Assembly: GCA_002238415.1 (NCBI GenBank)
Contig: MPMI01000022.1
Span: 1-64,000, forward strand
Direction: 5' to 3'
Source of the DNA: Desulfurellaceae bacterium bin18
GTDB taxonomy: Bacteria > Desulfobacterota > Binatia > Bin18
DNA length: 64,000 nucleotides
The position numbers and the translations under genes are program-made. Shown here one piece after another: positions 40,437 through 51,307 of this stretch (within the stretch, counting starts at the first letter, position 1; each line of letters opens with the position of its first letter). Below the pieces are notes generated by a model. The model was not told the origin of the DNA. It was given only the letters and a program-made list of their open reading frames with translations, and searched no databases.

Positions 40437-41558
40437 CTAATCCAGCGTATGCCGGGCCACGAGTTCACGATTCCAGGTCGCGTCGCCAAAGGTCACCTCC
40501 GAGCCCTTGGCGCGCTTGAAATAGATATGCAGGTCGTGCTCCCAGGTAAAGCCGATACCGCCGTGAACCTGTATGCCTTCGCTCGTCACCTGACGGTAGG
40601 CATCGCTGCAATACGCCTTGGCCATGGCGGCGGCCAGTGCGGCGTCGGGTGCATCGTTTGCAACGGCCCAGGCGGCGTAATATGTGGCCGACTTGGCCCC
40701 CTCGACCTGCACCAGCATATCGGCGCATTTATGCTGGATGGCTTGAAACGACCCGATCGGGCGGCCAAACTGCTCGCGTACCTTGGCGTATTCCACACTC
40801 ATGTCCAGCACCTGTTGCGCGCCTCCACACATTTCGGCGCTCAGGGCTACTTTGCTCTGATTGAGGACACGGGACAAACAGTCCCAGCCCTGGCCGGGCG
40901 CTCCCAGCAGCGTGTCGGCACCGACGTGTACGTTCTCCAGGGTCACTTCGCACAGCTTCCGCGTCTGATCCATGGTCTTGAGCAGACGGGTTCCAAGGCC
41001 GGCCTGTTGGCGGTCAAGCAGAAACAGCGTCACTCCTTCGGACGTGCGCGCGGCACAGATGATGTGATCGACAACATGGGCGTCGGACACAAATAATTTC
41101 ACCCCGTTCAACACATACCCAGCGCCATTCTTCTCCGCACTGAGGTTGACACCGGCCTCATCCCAGCGGGCGTTTTCTTCGAGGACGGCCAGGGTCAGCG
41201 TGGTCTGTCCGGACGCCATACCGGGCAGCAGGGCTTTTTTCTGCTCTTCACTCCCGGCGGCCTGTACGCACAGACCGCCCGGCGCCACAGTCGAAAAGAA
41301 GGGACCGGGCAGCACGACCTTACCCATCTCTTCCAGCACGACGACCAGATAGACCAGGGACAGCCCGGCTCCACCGTATGCTTCGGGCACAATCAGCCCC
41401 ATCCAGCCCAGTCCGGCCATCTTGTTCCAGACCTCGTCCGCATAGCCCCGCTCGTCCTCCATCATCTGGCGGACATAGGACATGGGACACTCGTTGCGTA
41501 AGAAGTCAGCGGCGGATTGGCGCAGAAGGTCCTGCTCTTCACTAAAACCGAAATCCAT
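40437..41558 (-). CDS. Acyl-CoA dehydrogenase
   Basis: 373 aa. MDFGFSEEQDLLRQSAADFL at the start, the VPEAYGGAGLSLV region, GVKLFVSDAHVVDHI and the C-terminal REQFGRPIGSFQAIQHKCAD and QVHGGIGFTWEHDLH are family hallmarks. The enzyme oxidises an acyl-CoA to enoyl-CoA using FAD. The residue usually acting as base (Glu in many members) is not obvious from sequence alone. The gene follows the thiolase terminator on the same strand. Substrate unknown, likely branched or cyclic given the neighbours. Confidence 0.9.
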   Translation of the reverse strand: MDFGFSEEQDLLRQSAADFLRNECPMSYVRQMMEDERGYADEVWNKMAGLGWMGLIVPEAYGGAGLSLVYLVVVLEEMGKVVLPGPFFSTVAPGGLCVQAAGSEEQKKALLPGMASGQTTLTLAVLEENARWDEAGVNLSAEKNGAGYVLNGVKLFVSDAHVVDHIICAARTSEGVTLFLLDRQQAGLGTRLLKTMDQTRKLCEVTLENVHVGADTLLGAPGQGWDCLSRVLNQSKVALSAEMCGGAQQVLDMSVEYAKVREQFGRPIGSFQAIQHKCADMLVQVEGAKSATYYAAWAVANDAPDAALAAAMAKAYCSDAYRQVTSEGIQVHGGIGFTWEHDLHIYFKRAKGSEVTFGDATWNRELVARHTLD

Positions 41559-41570
41559 GACACCCCCACA

Positions 41571-41607
41571 AAAAAGAACGAGGACTGAGTGGTGCCCAGT
41601 CCTCGTT
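41571..41607 (-). terminator. Rho-independent terminator after the thiolase gene
   Basis: AACGAGGACTG and CAGTCCTCGTT form a perfect 11-bp stem with a 9-nt loop (41577-41607). On the minus strand it is followed by CTTTTTTG. It separates the SDR-HMGS-thiolase unit from the acyl-CoA dehydrogenase. Confidence 0.88.
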
Positions 41608-41627
41608 ATCGCCCGTTATTATTTGAT

Positions 41628-42773
41628 TTAGCTGTTGGCCAGAATGGTCACACAGCCAACCGAACCTGGGCCGCCCAGGTTATGGGCCAAACCCACTTCC
41701 GCGTCCTTGACCTGTCGGTCTCCGGCCTTGCCCCATAAGTGCTGCGACACCTCGTAGATCATGCGAATGCCGGTTGCGCCAATGGGATGACCAAACGATT
41801 TCAGACCACCCGAGGGGTTCACCGGAACCGCGCCGCCGTCAATGTTCGCCCGACCCTCGGCCACATAGCGCCAGCCCTCGCCCTTTTCACACAGACCGAG
41901 GTCTTCATAGTTCAGGATCTCGGTAATGGTGAAGCAGTCATGGCATTCGACCAGGTCAATGTCCTTGGCCGTCATACCGGCTTGTTCATAGGCCGATTGG
42001 GCCGCCTGAGCCGTGGCGGGGAAGCCGGTGTAGGCGAAGCTCGGTTTCATATACGGCTCGCCCGAGGTAACGGATAAGCCGACGCCTTTGACTTTCACCG
42101 GGTCAGCTCGGAACGAGCGGGCCAGTTCTTCCTTGCAGATAATCACCGCCGCGGCGCCGTCCGTCGTCGGACAGCAGTCCAGCAGACCGAGCGGGCTGCA
42201 AATCAACGGTGCGTTGACGACCTGGTCTTCCGAGACCTCCATCCGAAAGTGGGCCTTGGGGCTCATCGTCCCGTTATGATGGTTCTTGATGGCGACCTTG
42301 GCCAGGGCGGTCTTATCAATGCCATACGTCTCAAAGTATCGGTTGGCCGCCATGGCAAACAGCGACGGAGCCGTCGTGCCATAGCCCACAACGGGATGGT
42401 CGCCAAACGTCCCCAGACCGCGCTGACCGGAGTCACGCAGCTTCTCGAAACCCAGCGCCAGGACCACATCATACATCCCGGAGGCAACCGCCATGCACGC
42501 ATTCCGAAACGCATCCATGCCCGAGGCGCAGTAGTTTTCCACGCGGGTAATCGGAATATTGAACAGTTTAAGCGGGTCGGCCAGAGCGTTACCGGCGCTG
42601 GCTGAGCTGAGCGTCCCGACCCAGGCAGCCTGAATCTGACTCGGATCGATGCGCGCGTCCGTATAGGCGTCATGCGCGGCCTCGACAATCATATCTTCGG
42701 CGCTCTTGTCGTAGTTTTCACCAAACTTACTGCATCCAGCCCCAATCACCGCGACCTTGTCCCGAATATTCAT
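41628..42773 (-). CDS. SCP2-type thiolase, second copy
   Basis: 381 aa from ATG 42773 with GAGGAGG upstream. Cys82 in ENYCASGMDAF is the nucleophile; ECHDCFTITE and SFGHPIGATG carry the remaining catalytic residues. It is a paralogue of the 3953 gene but clearly diverged. It follows the HMG-CoA-synthase-like/OB fusion by 35 bp, so the two probably form a complex like the thiolase-DUF35-HMGS assemblies known from archaea. Direction (cleavage or condensation) is not determined. Confidence 0.88.
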   Translation of the reverse strand: MNIRDKVAVIGAGCSKFGENYDKSAEDMIVEAAHDAYTDARIDPSQIQAAWVGTLSSASAGNALADPLKLFNIPITRVENYCASGMDAFRNACMAVASGMYDVVLALGFEKLRDSGQRGLGTFGDHPVVGYGTTAPSLFAMAANRYFETYGIDKTALAKVAIKNHHNGTMSPKAHFRMEVSEDQVVNAPLICSPLGLLDCCPTTDGAAAVIICKEELARSFRADPVKVKGVGLSVTSGEPYMKPSFAYTGFPATAQAAQSAYEQAGMTAKDIDLVECHDCFTITEILNYEDLGLCEKGEGWRYVAEGRANIDGGAVPVNPSGGLKSFGHPIGATGIRMIYEVSQHLWGKAGDRQVKDAEVGLAHNLGGPGSVGCVTILANS

Positions 42774-42808
42774 ACTGCCTCCTCTCAAAGATGTTCCGTC
42801 TTGCGGTC

Positions 42809-44209
42809 CTATTCTGCCGGCCGAGCCTTCCAGAAATAATTCTTGATCCCATAGCCTTCATGATATTTGCGAAATGTCAACTCGAGCGGCATGCCGATCT
42901 CTACCCGTTCGGCCTCGCAATCCGTGAGTTGGACAAAGACGCGCCCGCCGCCCTCAAGATCGACCACGGCGTGCGTCGTTGGCGGGTCGGGCGTCTCGGT
43001 CAGATAGTCGTTCGTAAAGGTGAAGAGCGTCCCCCGCCGCGACAGCTTGATCTCTTCAAGCCCGTCACGATGGCCGCATTCCGTACAGATGCGGTGAATG
43101 GGAAACTGGATAACGCCACACGCCGGGCATTTCCCGCCATACAGGGGCAGAATCTGCTTTTGGTCGCGCAACAGCACGACCGGAGTGGATTCGTCTTCCG
43201 TCGCGTAATCCTTCCGAATCAGCTTCCGAAAGCGGGCGTATTTGCCATAGGATTGTAGCGTCCGCTTCACCTCGATCTGCGAATACACGCTCCGGGCAAC
43301 CTGAAAACTCGCAATCCCGTCCGTGGCCCGAAACAGCGCCGCATCACCCCCGTCTCCGTAGCCGGCAACGAGGATCAGATCGCCCGGCTGGGCCCGTTCA
43401 AGCACCGCGGCCAGCAGGACCAGCGGCTGGGCCGTCCCGGCGTCCCCAACCGTATTCCAAAACGTTTCCTGCACCTGGCTCTTCATATCAAATCCCAGGC
43501 CGCGCAGGGCGCCCCGCAGCGCCTTTTGGCTGGGAGCGGCAATAGCCGCGTTGGCAATGTCCTTGGCTTCGAGATGGCATTTTTGCAGCAGGCCCTGAAC
43601 GGTTTCCGCAATAAAACGGTTATAGCCGAACTTGTTCTCGAATCCGCCGGGAAACGATTTGAGGTAGTCCTGCTCTTCGGTTCGCCACGTACCGAGAAAT
43701 TCCTGGCTGACCGTATGGGTGCCGACCAGCTCGGCAATCACGTTTTCCGAGCCAATGACCAGCGCCCCGCCGGCATCGCCGTAGTTCTGTTCCTGCAGGG
43801 TGTCCGGCTCCCCCATGCGCGCGTCGCCGGCGCAGACTAATAACAGTTCCCCCGCTTTGGCCAAATCCAGGGCGGTAAGGAGGGCCGAGGTGCCGGCGCG
43901 CAGCGAATCGGAGAAATCCATGGTCCGCAGCTCTTTACCCGTATCCAGGACGGTGGCAACGGTGGCCGCGGCCTGCTTCTCTCGGTAGGGCGAGGTCGTT
44001 GAGGCAAAGAAGATCCCCGCGACCGCTTTGGGGTTGCGATCTCCCAGGGCGTCTATACTGGCATTCATGGCCAGAGTCAGGCTGTCCTCATCAAAACTGG
44101 CCAAGGCCCGCTCCCCGCCTAATGACGGGCCGTCCCACTCTTTGGCGATCACATCACGCGGGAGACGATACGAGGGGATATACGACCCATACGAAACAAT
44201 ACCGACCAT
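42809..44209 (-). CDS. HMG-CoA-synthase-like protein fused to a DUF35 OB domain
   Basis: 466 aa. Residues 1 to about 330 have the thiolase/KASIII fold of archaeal-type HMG-CoA synthase (GIVSYGSYIPSYRL, FSDSLRAGTSALLTALDLA, WNTVGDAGTAQPLVLL). The C-terminal part is a zinc ribbon (CPACGVIQFPIHRICTECG) plus OB-fold (GTLFTFTNDYLTETPDPP). In ACKAGTAAL-type active sites of the family the Cys aligns here with Leu103 (DSLRAGT), so the usual nucleophile is missing. The fused form may be a scaffold or a non-condensing partner for the adjacent thiolase. Upstream is an SDR, downstream the thiolase. Confidence 0.82.
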   Translation of the reverse strand: MVGIVSYGSYIPSYRLPRDVIAKEWDGPSLGGERALASFDEDSLTLAMNASIDALGDRNPKAVAGIFFASTTSPYREKQAAATVATVLDTGKELRTMDFSDSLRAGTSALLTALDLAKAGELLLVCAGDARMGEPDTLQEQNYGDAGGALVIGSENVIAELVGTHTVSQEFLGTWRTEEQDYLKSFPGGFENKFGYNRFIAETVQGLLQKCHLEAKDIANAAIAAPSQKALRGALRGLGFDMKSQVQETFWNTVGDAGTAQPLVLLAAVLERAQPGDLILVAGYGDGGDAALFRATDGIASFQVARSVYSQIEVKRTLQSYGKYARFRKLIRKDYATEDESTPVVLLRDQKQILPLYGGKCPACGVIQFPIHRICTECGHRDGLEEIKLSRRGTLFTFTNDYLTETPDPPTTHAVVDLEGGGRVFVQLTDCEAERVEIGMPLELTFRKYHEGYGIKNYFWKARPAE

Positions 44210-44241
44210 GTTCAGAACTCCAGTTTCTCGTATGCTGCGGC

Positions 44242-45036
44242 TTAATTGAGCCGGCTCTCCGGGATGCCCGCGCGGGTCATGCAGCCGTCAACCTGAAGGT
44301 TGATACCATTCACATAGCCCCCGGCCTTTGAAGCCAGGAACACACACGGCCAGGCCACTTCGAGGCCCGTCCCAAAGCGATTCAGGGCGGTTGAGCCGGT
44401 GGCCTTATCTTGCAGTTCCTTGGTTGGCCACAGGACTTCTTTGACGCCTGGGGTTTCGATCGGACCGGGCGAGATGCAGTTCACGCGAATACCGTAGTCG
44501 GCCCACTCAATGGCCAGGGAGCGGGTCAAATTGATAATCCCCGCCTTTGCCGCCCCATAGTGCGACATCGTGGCTGAACCGAACACCCCGGCGTCGGACG
44601 AGATATTAATGATGCTGCCGCCGGTCTGCTTTTCCATCATGACCAGGGCCGCAGCCTTGGAGAAGAGAAAGGTGCCGTTCAGATTGATAGCCACAATGGC
44701 GCTGAACCCATTCGCCGAGATCTCGTGGGCGTTGGCCACGAAGCTCGCACCGGCGTTATTGATTAAAATATCGACCCGACCCCATCTTTGCACGGTTTTC
44801 TCGATAACCGCCTCGACCTGATCGTTTTTGCGCACATCACACACAATAGTGTCAACTTCGCCCCCGTCCTGTTTGATCCCTTCCGCAACCGGGCCCAGGT
44901 GGTCCATCGTCCGGCTGGTAATCATCACCGGAGCACCACGGCGGCAGAACTCAGCCGCGATTTCCGCCCCGATTCCGGTTCCACCGCCGGTGATAACGGT
45001 GACTTTCCCCGCAATGTCAAACGCCGCATCGGTCAT
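44242..45036 (-). CDS. Short-chain dehydrogenase/reductase
   Basis: 264 aa. GGGTGIGAEIA is the cofactor motif; NNAGAS, the Ser in NISSDAG and the Tyr-Lys in HYGAAKAGI form the catalytic set. The C-terminus VNGINLQVDGCMTRAG is typical of classical SDRs of the 3-hydroxyacyl-CoA dehydrogenase or 2,4-dienoyl-CoA reductase type. It precedes the HMGS-like gene by 32 bp and likely supplies the oxidation step before thiolysis. Confidence 0.9.
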   Translation of the reverse strand: MTDAAFDIAGKVTVITGGGTGIGAEIAAEFCRRGAPVMITSRTMDHLGPVAEGIKQDGGEVDTIVCDVRKNDQVEAVIEKTVQRWGRVDILINNAGASFVANAHEISANGFSAIVAINLNGTFLFSKAAALVMMEKQTGGSIINISSDAGVFGSATMSHYGAAKAGIINLTRSLAIEWADYGIRVNCISPGPIETPGVKEVLWPTKELQDKATGSTALNRFGTGLEVAWPCVFLASKAGGYVNGINLQVDGCMTRAGIPESRLN

Positions 45037-45057
45037 GTTTACTCCCCAGTATGCCTA

Positions 45058-46116
45058 TCAGCCAAAAACGCGTAGCCAACTCTGACCGCCGTCCGTCGTG
45101 CGTAAGATGGCTCCATATCCGCCCACAATCCAGCCATGCGCCGCATCATGGAAATCAACCGCCCGCAGCCAGGTTGCGATAGGCATGCCGACACCCGTCG
45201 GTTGCCACTCTCCACCCTGCAGGCGCAGCACCCGCCCGGCTCCGCCCACGATCCAGCCACCGCCGTCAGGGCCGATTAAATGTGGCGCGTATAAGGGTTC
45301 GGTATCGAACAGGGCTCCGTCTGCCTGCCCGATAAAATTCCACTGCTGACCGGCGTTGGTGGTGGTCGCAACCTTTCCCTCAAGTCCGACCGCCACGCCA
45401 GTGTTCATATCGGAAAAGGAGATCCCGAAGAAGGTGGGAAGATTCAGGGCGTCGCTGAATCCGGCCTGCCCGAGCAGGCTGTTCTGCTGCTCCAGCCAGT
45501 GCTGGCCGCCATCTGTAGTATGGTAGATCTTGCCAAACTCGCCCACAATCCAGCCAGTATTTTCATCCAGGAACTGGACATCGTAGAAGATGGGGTCCAC
45601 CAGGGCCAGGGTGGCATCCGCCCCGACTCCTTCGAGCGAGGGCTGGATATAGCCCGATTCCCAGGATGCTCCGCCGTCTGTCGTTTTCAGATAGGTCGCC
45701 CGGTCGGCCGCGGCCCAGCCGTGGTTCGTATCGATAAAAGAAATGCCGAATATCGGATCGGTCAGTTGGCTGTCCTGCCGCTGCCAGGTCTCGCCCCCAT
45801 CCGTGGAGTGCAGGATGACGCCGTCCTGTCCGCTGATCCAGCCGTGCTGGTCGTCAGGGAAGGCAATGCTGTACAGGGCGGCATTGGTCCCGCTGTCCTT
45901 GACCTGCCAGCTCTGACCTCCATCGGCGGTGAGGAGGATTTTGCCCGCATAACCGACCACCACCGCTTTCTCGGCCGAGAGCGCCTCCACATCAAAAAAT
46001 TTATCCGTCAGCGTAATCAGATTGGTACTCAGCGGGACTTCCTCAGCCGCGTCATGACACGCCGGGAAGACGCTCAGGGTACAGACAAGGACGCACAGGA
46101 GAGGTATTCGTCGCAT
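45058..46116 (-). CDS. YCF48/BNR-repeat lipoprotein
   Basis: 352 aa from ATG 46116. The signal peptide ends at a lipobox with Cys20 (SVFPACHD). At least six repeats of the form HGWxxGxxGxILxTTDGGxSW follow (for example GWISGQDGVILHSTDGGETW), giving a beta-propeller like that of YCF48/HCF136. Chloroplast HCF136 assists photosystem II assembly; in heterotrophs these proteins are secreted or lipid-anchored with unknown roles. It lies 22 bp upstream of the SDR on the same strand and may be the first gene of that unit. Confidence 0.87.
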   Translation of the reverse strand: MRRIPLLCVLVCTLSVFPACHDAAEEVPLSTNLITLTDKFFDVEALSAEKAVVVGYAGKILLTADGGQSWQVKDSGTNAALYSIAFPDDQHGWISGQDGVILHSTDGGETWQRQDSQLTDPIFGISFIDTNHGWAAADRATYLKTTDGGASWESGYIQPSLEGVGADATLALVDPIFYDVQFLDENTGWIVGEFGKIYHTTDGGQHWLEQQNSLLGQAGFSDALNLPTFFGISFSDMNTGVAVGLEGKVATTTNAGQQWNFIGQADGALFDTEPLYAPHLIGPDGGGWIVGGAGRVLRLQGGEWQPTGVGMPIATWLRAVDFHDAAHGWIVGGYGAILRTTDGGQSWLRVFG

Positions 46117-46235
46117 ATCGGCCCGCTTCCGCTGGTTGAACAACTCCCACTGTCTACTCTCTTCCCCGGCGCTTTGCAACGTGGCCGCGAGCGGCCGTCC
46201 CGTTCCACCGCCCTTTCGATTGAGCTGTGATTTGG

Positions 46236-46270
46236 TATAATTCCGCGCGATTAAAGCGACACACTATAAT
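46236..46270 (+). promoter_or_regulatory. Possible icd promoter (two TATAAT boxes)
   Basis: Perfect TATAAT hexamers lie at 46236-46241 and 46265-46270, 16-50 bp before the icd ATG. No strong -35 hexamer is seen at the right distance from either, so the exact promoter is uncertain. AAGGAGAG serves as ribosome-binding site. Confidence 0.4.
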
Positions 46271-46285
46271 AGCTAAGGAGAGAAT

Positions 46286-48514
<2,229 letters not shown>

Positions 48515-48543
48515 AAGACGGCTGAGTGATACGCTCAAAAGCG

Positions 48544-48587
48544 GAAGAAGGGAGGATGCGTAACGTTCTCCCTTCTTCTATTTATTT
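48544..48587 (+). terminator. Rho-independent terminator of icd
   Basis: GAAGAAGGGAG (48544-48554) and CTCCCTTCTTC (48568-48578) form a perfect 11-bp stem, followed by TATTTATTT. Confidence 0.88.
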
Positions 48588-48646
48588 GGGAATAATATAC
48601 TTGACACAATCACCCGTCAGCGAGTGCGTCTGTCATACAGAGCACG

Positions 48647-49062
48647 TTATTGCGGGGGGTCGTCCTTCAACGAATACTTTTCAATCACCGCATTCAACTT
48701 CTCTTGAAATTCCTTGGTAAAGGCCGTCTGCGCCGCGTCCACTTTCCAGGCATTGCGCAGTTCGCGCGACGCCACATACTCTCGGAGGAAAATGTCTAGG
48801 CGATCAGACTTCCGCTCTTCGTCTTTGCGCATGTAATACATGACCTCAAGGGCGTGCCAACTGGAATAGGAAGACGTAAACTTCTGCACCTCTTCTGCAT
48901 TCTTCACCCGCGGATACAAGACCTTTCTGAAGATGTCAGGGTATTGTATTGCATGGCGAACTCGTTCAGCCCGAGGGCTGAGTTCTTCCAGGCAATGATC
49001 TGGTCGGCCTTGTGTCGTTGCTCCTGCTGTTTGAGCCGGACTGCCTGCTGGTACAATTGCAT
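48647..49062 (-). pseudogene. Frameshifted hypothetical gene
   Basis: Two overlapping minus-strand frames look coding. The first gives MQLYQQAVRLKQQEQRHKAD and ALGLNEFAMQ (49062 down to about 48945); the second continues QYPDIFRKVLYPRVKNAEEV to SLKDDPPQ and stops at 48647. The second frame has no start codon of its own upstream of a TTG at 48919. The simplest reading is one helical protein of about 135 residues broken by a frameshift near 48940. I do not recognise the family. Sequencing error is an alternative to true decay. Confidence 0.5.
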
Positions 49063-49163
49063 CCAGATCGCCCGAGCAGAGACGGCCTGATACACCCCTC
49101 CACAGGGGCCGCGTTTTTCGAGCCCTGTCTTTACTCCTGTCGTCGGCCGGCGTCCAACCTCAT

Positions 49164-49192
49164 TTGACGCATATACAATCTGTATATATAAT
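49164..49192 (+). promoter_or_regulatory. brnTA promoter with operator in the spacer
   Basis: TTGACG (49164-49169), a 17-bp spacer, and TATAAT (49187-49192). The inverted repeat ATATACA-ATC-TGTATAT (49171-49187) fills the spacer, the natural site for a BrnA-type repressor. The predicted transcription start, about 7 bp after the -10 box, coincides with the GTG start codon of brnT at 49199. Confidence 0.8.
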
Positions 49193-49198
49193 CTGGAG

Positions 49199-49468
49199 GT
49201 GCAATTTACCTGGCACGAAACGAAGCGCCGCACCAACCTGACCAGCCATGGCTTGGATTTCGTGGATGCCGAGGAGGTCTTTGCTGGCCCGACGTTCACC
49301 TTTGAAGACGACCGCTTCCACTATCCGGAACAGCGCTTTGTGACCCTGGGCCTCCTCGGAGGTGTGTGCGTGTCACTCGTGCATACCGAGACGCCGGAGC
49401 GGATTCATATCATCTCTTTCCGAAAGGCGACCAAAAATGAGCAAATCATCTTCTTCCACAACGTCTAA
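49199..49468 (+). CDS. brnT: BrnT-family ribonuclease toxin
   Basis: 89 aa from a GTG. FTWHETKRRTNLTSHGLDFVDA, PEQRFVTLGLLGG and IHIISFRKATKNEQ are BrnT signatures; BrnT is a RelE-fold ribonuclease that inhibits translation. By family length the GTG is the right start. No separate ribosome-binding site is present, and the promoter position suggests a leaderless mRNA. The antitoxin gene overlaps its 3' end by 32 bp. Confidence 0.9.
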   Translation: MQFTWHETKRRTNLTSHGLDFVDAEEVFAGPTFTFEDDRFHYPEQRFVTLGLLGGVCVSLVHTETPERIHIISFRKATKNEQIIFFHNV

Positions 49469-49715
49469 GACGGATTGGCCGCGCCTCAAGGCGATGCCAG
49501 AGCAAGACATTCGGCTCACCGACGAGCATCCGGCCGCCGAGGTGGACCATATCGTCCGCGGCATTGCCCGTAAGGGTTTGCGGCCCGTTCCGCCCAAAGC
49601 ACTGATTTCCCTGCGGGTGGATGCGGACGTGCTGGCGTGGTTCAAAGCGCAGGGCGCCGGCTATCAGACCCGGATGAGCGCGGTGTTACGGGCCTTCAAG
49701 GAAGCCAGCGGCTAA
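49437..49715 (+). CDS. brnA: BrnA-family antitoxin
   Basis: 92 aa from ATG 49437. The C-terminal ribbon-helix-helix region (KALISLRVDADVLAWFKAQGAGYQTRMSAVLRAF) is typical of BrnA, which binds both the toxin and the operator. The N-terminal part includes DWPRLKAMPEQDIRLTDEHP. Toxin-first order and overlap are normal for brnTA. The likely target is the palindrome in the brnT promoter. Confidence 0.9.
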   Translation: MSKSSSSTTSKTDWPRLKAMPEQDIRLTDEHPAAEVDHIVRGIARKGLRPVPPKALISLRVDADVLAWFKAQGAGYQTRMSAVLRAFKEASG

Positions 49716-50311
49716 TTGGGAGTCCGGCGAGCGCGGGGCGGAGGCGAGACCGACGTACAGCGCGGTCAAAATAACGGGTTCCTAGTTTGCCCCAAGCCGG
49801 ACGATCTCCACCCGACGAAGGGTAATGGCCGTGTGATTTCGGGCCATCGCCGCTGAATATTATTAGGCATGTCGGTGACCAGGGCAGCTCCGCGCTGTAG
49901 GAGCGGGGTGGAATCTCTAGATATTGCCGTCAAGTCTGAAGGTCTCTGCGTCGGCCGAATCCGATCCAATCAGTTAAATCGCCGCCCGCCGCTTCGATGC
50001 CGTTCTCGAACGTGTCGAAGATCTCAGCTTCTTCAATCCTGCCTAATCCCCACTCCACAACTTCTGGTAAAAGGTCTACCAGGGGCAGACTGTAATGCCA
50101 CCGCCTCACCTACGGAGACTCGTCCCGCATATCAGAAATGGTCTGGGCTATGCCCTGTCCCGAGAGAGAAATAGGGGGAGGACTTTGAGGCTGCCCTTTC
50201 TTTTGCGGAGGAGACAGAAGGCCGTCCGCTTCCAGAAGGCGAATTTTCGCGTCCATATCCGTTTCGGAAGTAACAGACTGGATTCTTTACCAGCACCAAT
50301 CAAGCTGCGTG
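49716..50311. other. 600-bp gap without a confident gene
   Basis: No RNA gene or clear repeat was recognised between brnA and the Sua5-type gene. The only coding candidate is the 59-codon minus-strand frame listed separately. The stretch may be the remains of a deleted gene. Confidence 0.6.
49930..50109 (-). CDS. Possible small protein or gene remnant
   Basis: A 59-codon frame from GTG 50107-50109 to a TGA at 49930. The product reads MRRWHYSLPLVDLLPEVVEW, then GLGRIEEAEIFDTFENGIEA and ends DWIGFGRRRDLQT. The amino-acid composition looks protein-like (helical, acidic, aromatic), unlike the other frames here, but there is no good ribosome-binding site and I do not recognise a family. It may be the C-terminal scrap of a lost gene. 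Confidence 0.3.
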   Translation of the reverse strand: MRRWHYSLPLVDLLPEVVEWGLGRIEEAEIFDTFENGIEAAGGDLTDWIGFGRRRDLQT

Positions 50312-51289
50312 TCAGTCGCGCGCCGCTGCCCGGCGCAAGCGGTCCATGATGGCCCGGCCCATACCGGTCTCAGGAACGGATTCGATGACGACGCGATCCA
50401 GGCCGGAGGTGTCCAGCCGTCTGAGCGCGGCAAACAGGCGGGCCGCTGCGTCGAGCAGATTCCCGTCCGCTGACAACGCTTCCGTTCTCGTATAGCCGTG
50501 GGCATCGGACCGGAGGGTGAGACTGAGCAGCCCGAGCCGTTCGCCGGCCTCGGGCTGAGGCAGGGGGTCTCCAGGCTTCAGCAGGACAACAGGGACGCGC
50601 GGCGCATAGTGCGACAGCAGCGTTCCCGGCGAACGCCGGTCCGCTTGGGTTGGTTCCCCCGTGCGGACCGGGCCGATAACCGACTCGATCTGTTCGAGCG
50701 TGACGCCCCCAGGCCGGAGCAGCACGGCGTGTTGATCGGTCAGCGCACAGACCGTTGATTCAACGCCGACTTTGCACGGACCGCCGTCAATAATCAGACC
50801 GGCCTCGTCCCCGAGCGAATCGTGTACATGCGCCGCGGTTGTCGGGCTGACATACCCGAACGGGTTGGCACTCGGTGCCGCAATCGGGAAATCGACGGCC
50901 CGCAGGAGTGCCAGCGCAACCGGATGCGACGGCATACGCAGTGCAACCGTTCCCAGCCCGGCAGTAACCAGGTCGGGAATGATGGGTCGTTTGGGCAGGA
51001 CCAGCGTCAACGCGCCCGGCCAGAAGGCGTCCATGAGTTGCCGGGCACGCGGGTCAAGGGCGGTGACGTATTGGGAAGCGGCGTCTTTATCCCCAATATG
51101 GACAATCAGCGGGTCGAACTCGGGGCGGTTCTTGGCGGCAAAGACTTTGGCCACCGCCTTTTCGTTCAGCGCATTTGCGCCCAGACCGTAGACGGTTTCC
51201 GTGGGGAAGGCCACGATCTCTCCGGCCCCGAGCCGTTCGGCCGCGTGCAGAATTGTCCGTGGGTCGTTGCCGTCAAGGATGCGGGACAT
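50312..51289 (-). CDS. L-threonylcarbamoyladenylate synthase (Sua5/TsaC type)
   Basis: 325 aa. The N-terminal YrdC domain has GEIVAFPTETVYGLGANA, KNRPEFDPLIVHI, RMPSHPVALALL and APSANPFGYVSPTTA; the C-terminal Sua5 domain follows the linker with RSPGTLLSHYAPRVP. It makes threonylcarbamoyl-AMP for t6A37 in ANN-decoding tRNAs. The two-domain length marks it as Sua5 (TsaC2) rather than the short TsaC. It lies 18 bp after speA on the same strand. Confidence 0.93.
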   Translation of the reverse strand: MSRILDGNDPRTILHAAERLGAGEIVAFPTETVYGLGANALNEKAVAKVFAAKNRPEFDPLIVHIGDKDAASQYVTALDPRARQLMDAFWPGALTLVLPKRPIIPDLVTAGLGTVALRMPSHPVALALLRAVDFPIAAPSANPFGYVSPTTAAHVHDSLGDEAGLIIDGGPCKVGVESTVCALTDQHAVLLRPGGVTLEQIESVIGPVRTGEPTQADRRSPGTLLSHYAPRVPVVLLKPGDPLPQPEAGERLGLLSLTLRSDAHGYTRTEALSADGNLLDAAARLFAALRRLDTSGLDRVVIESVPETGMGRAIMDRLRRAAARD

Positions 51290-51307
51290 CGATATAGGTC
51301 CCCCATC

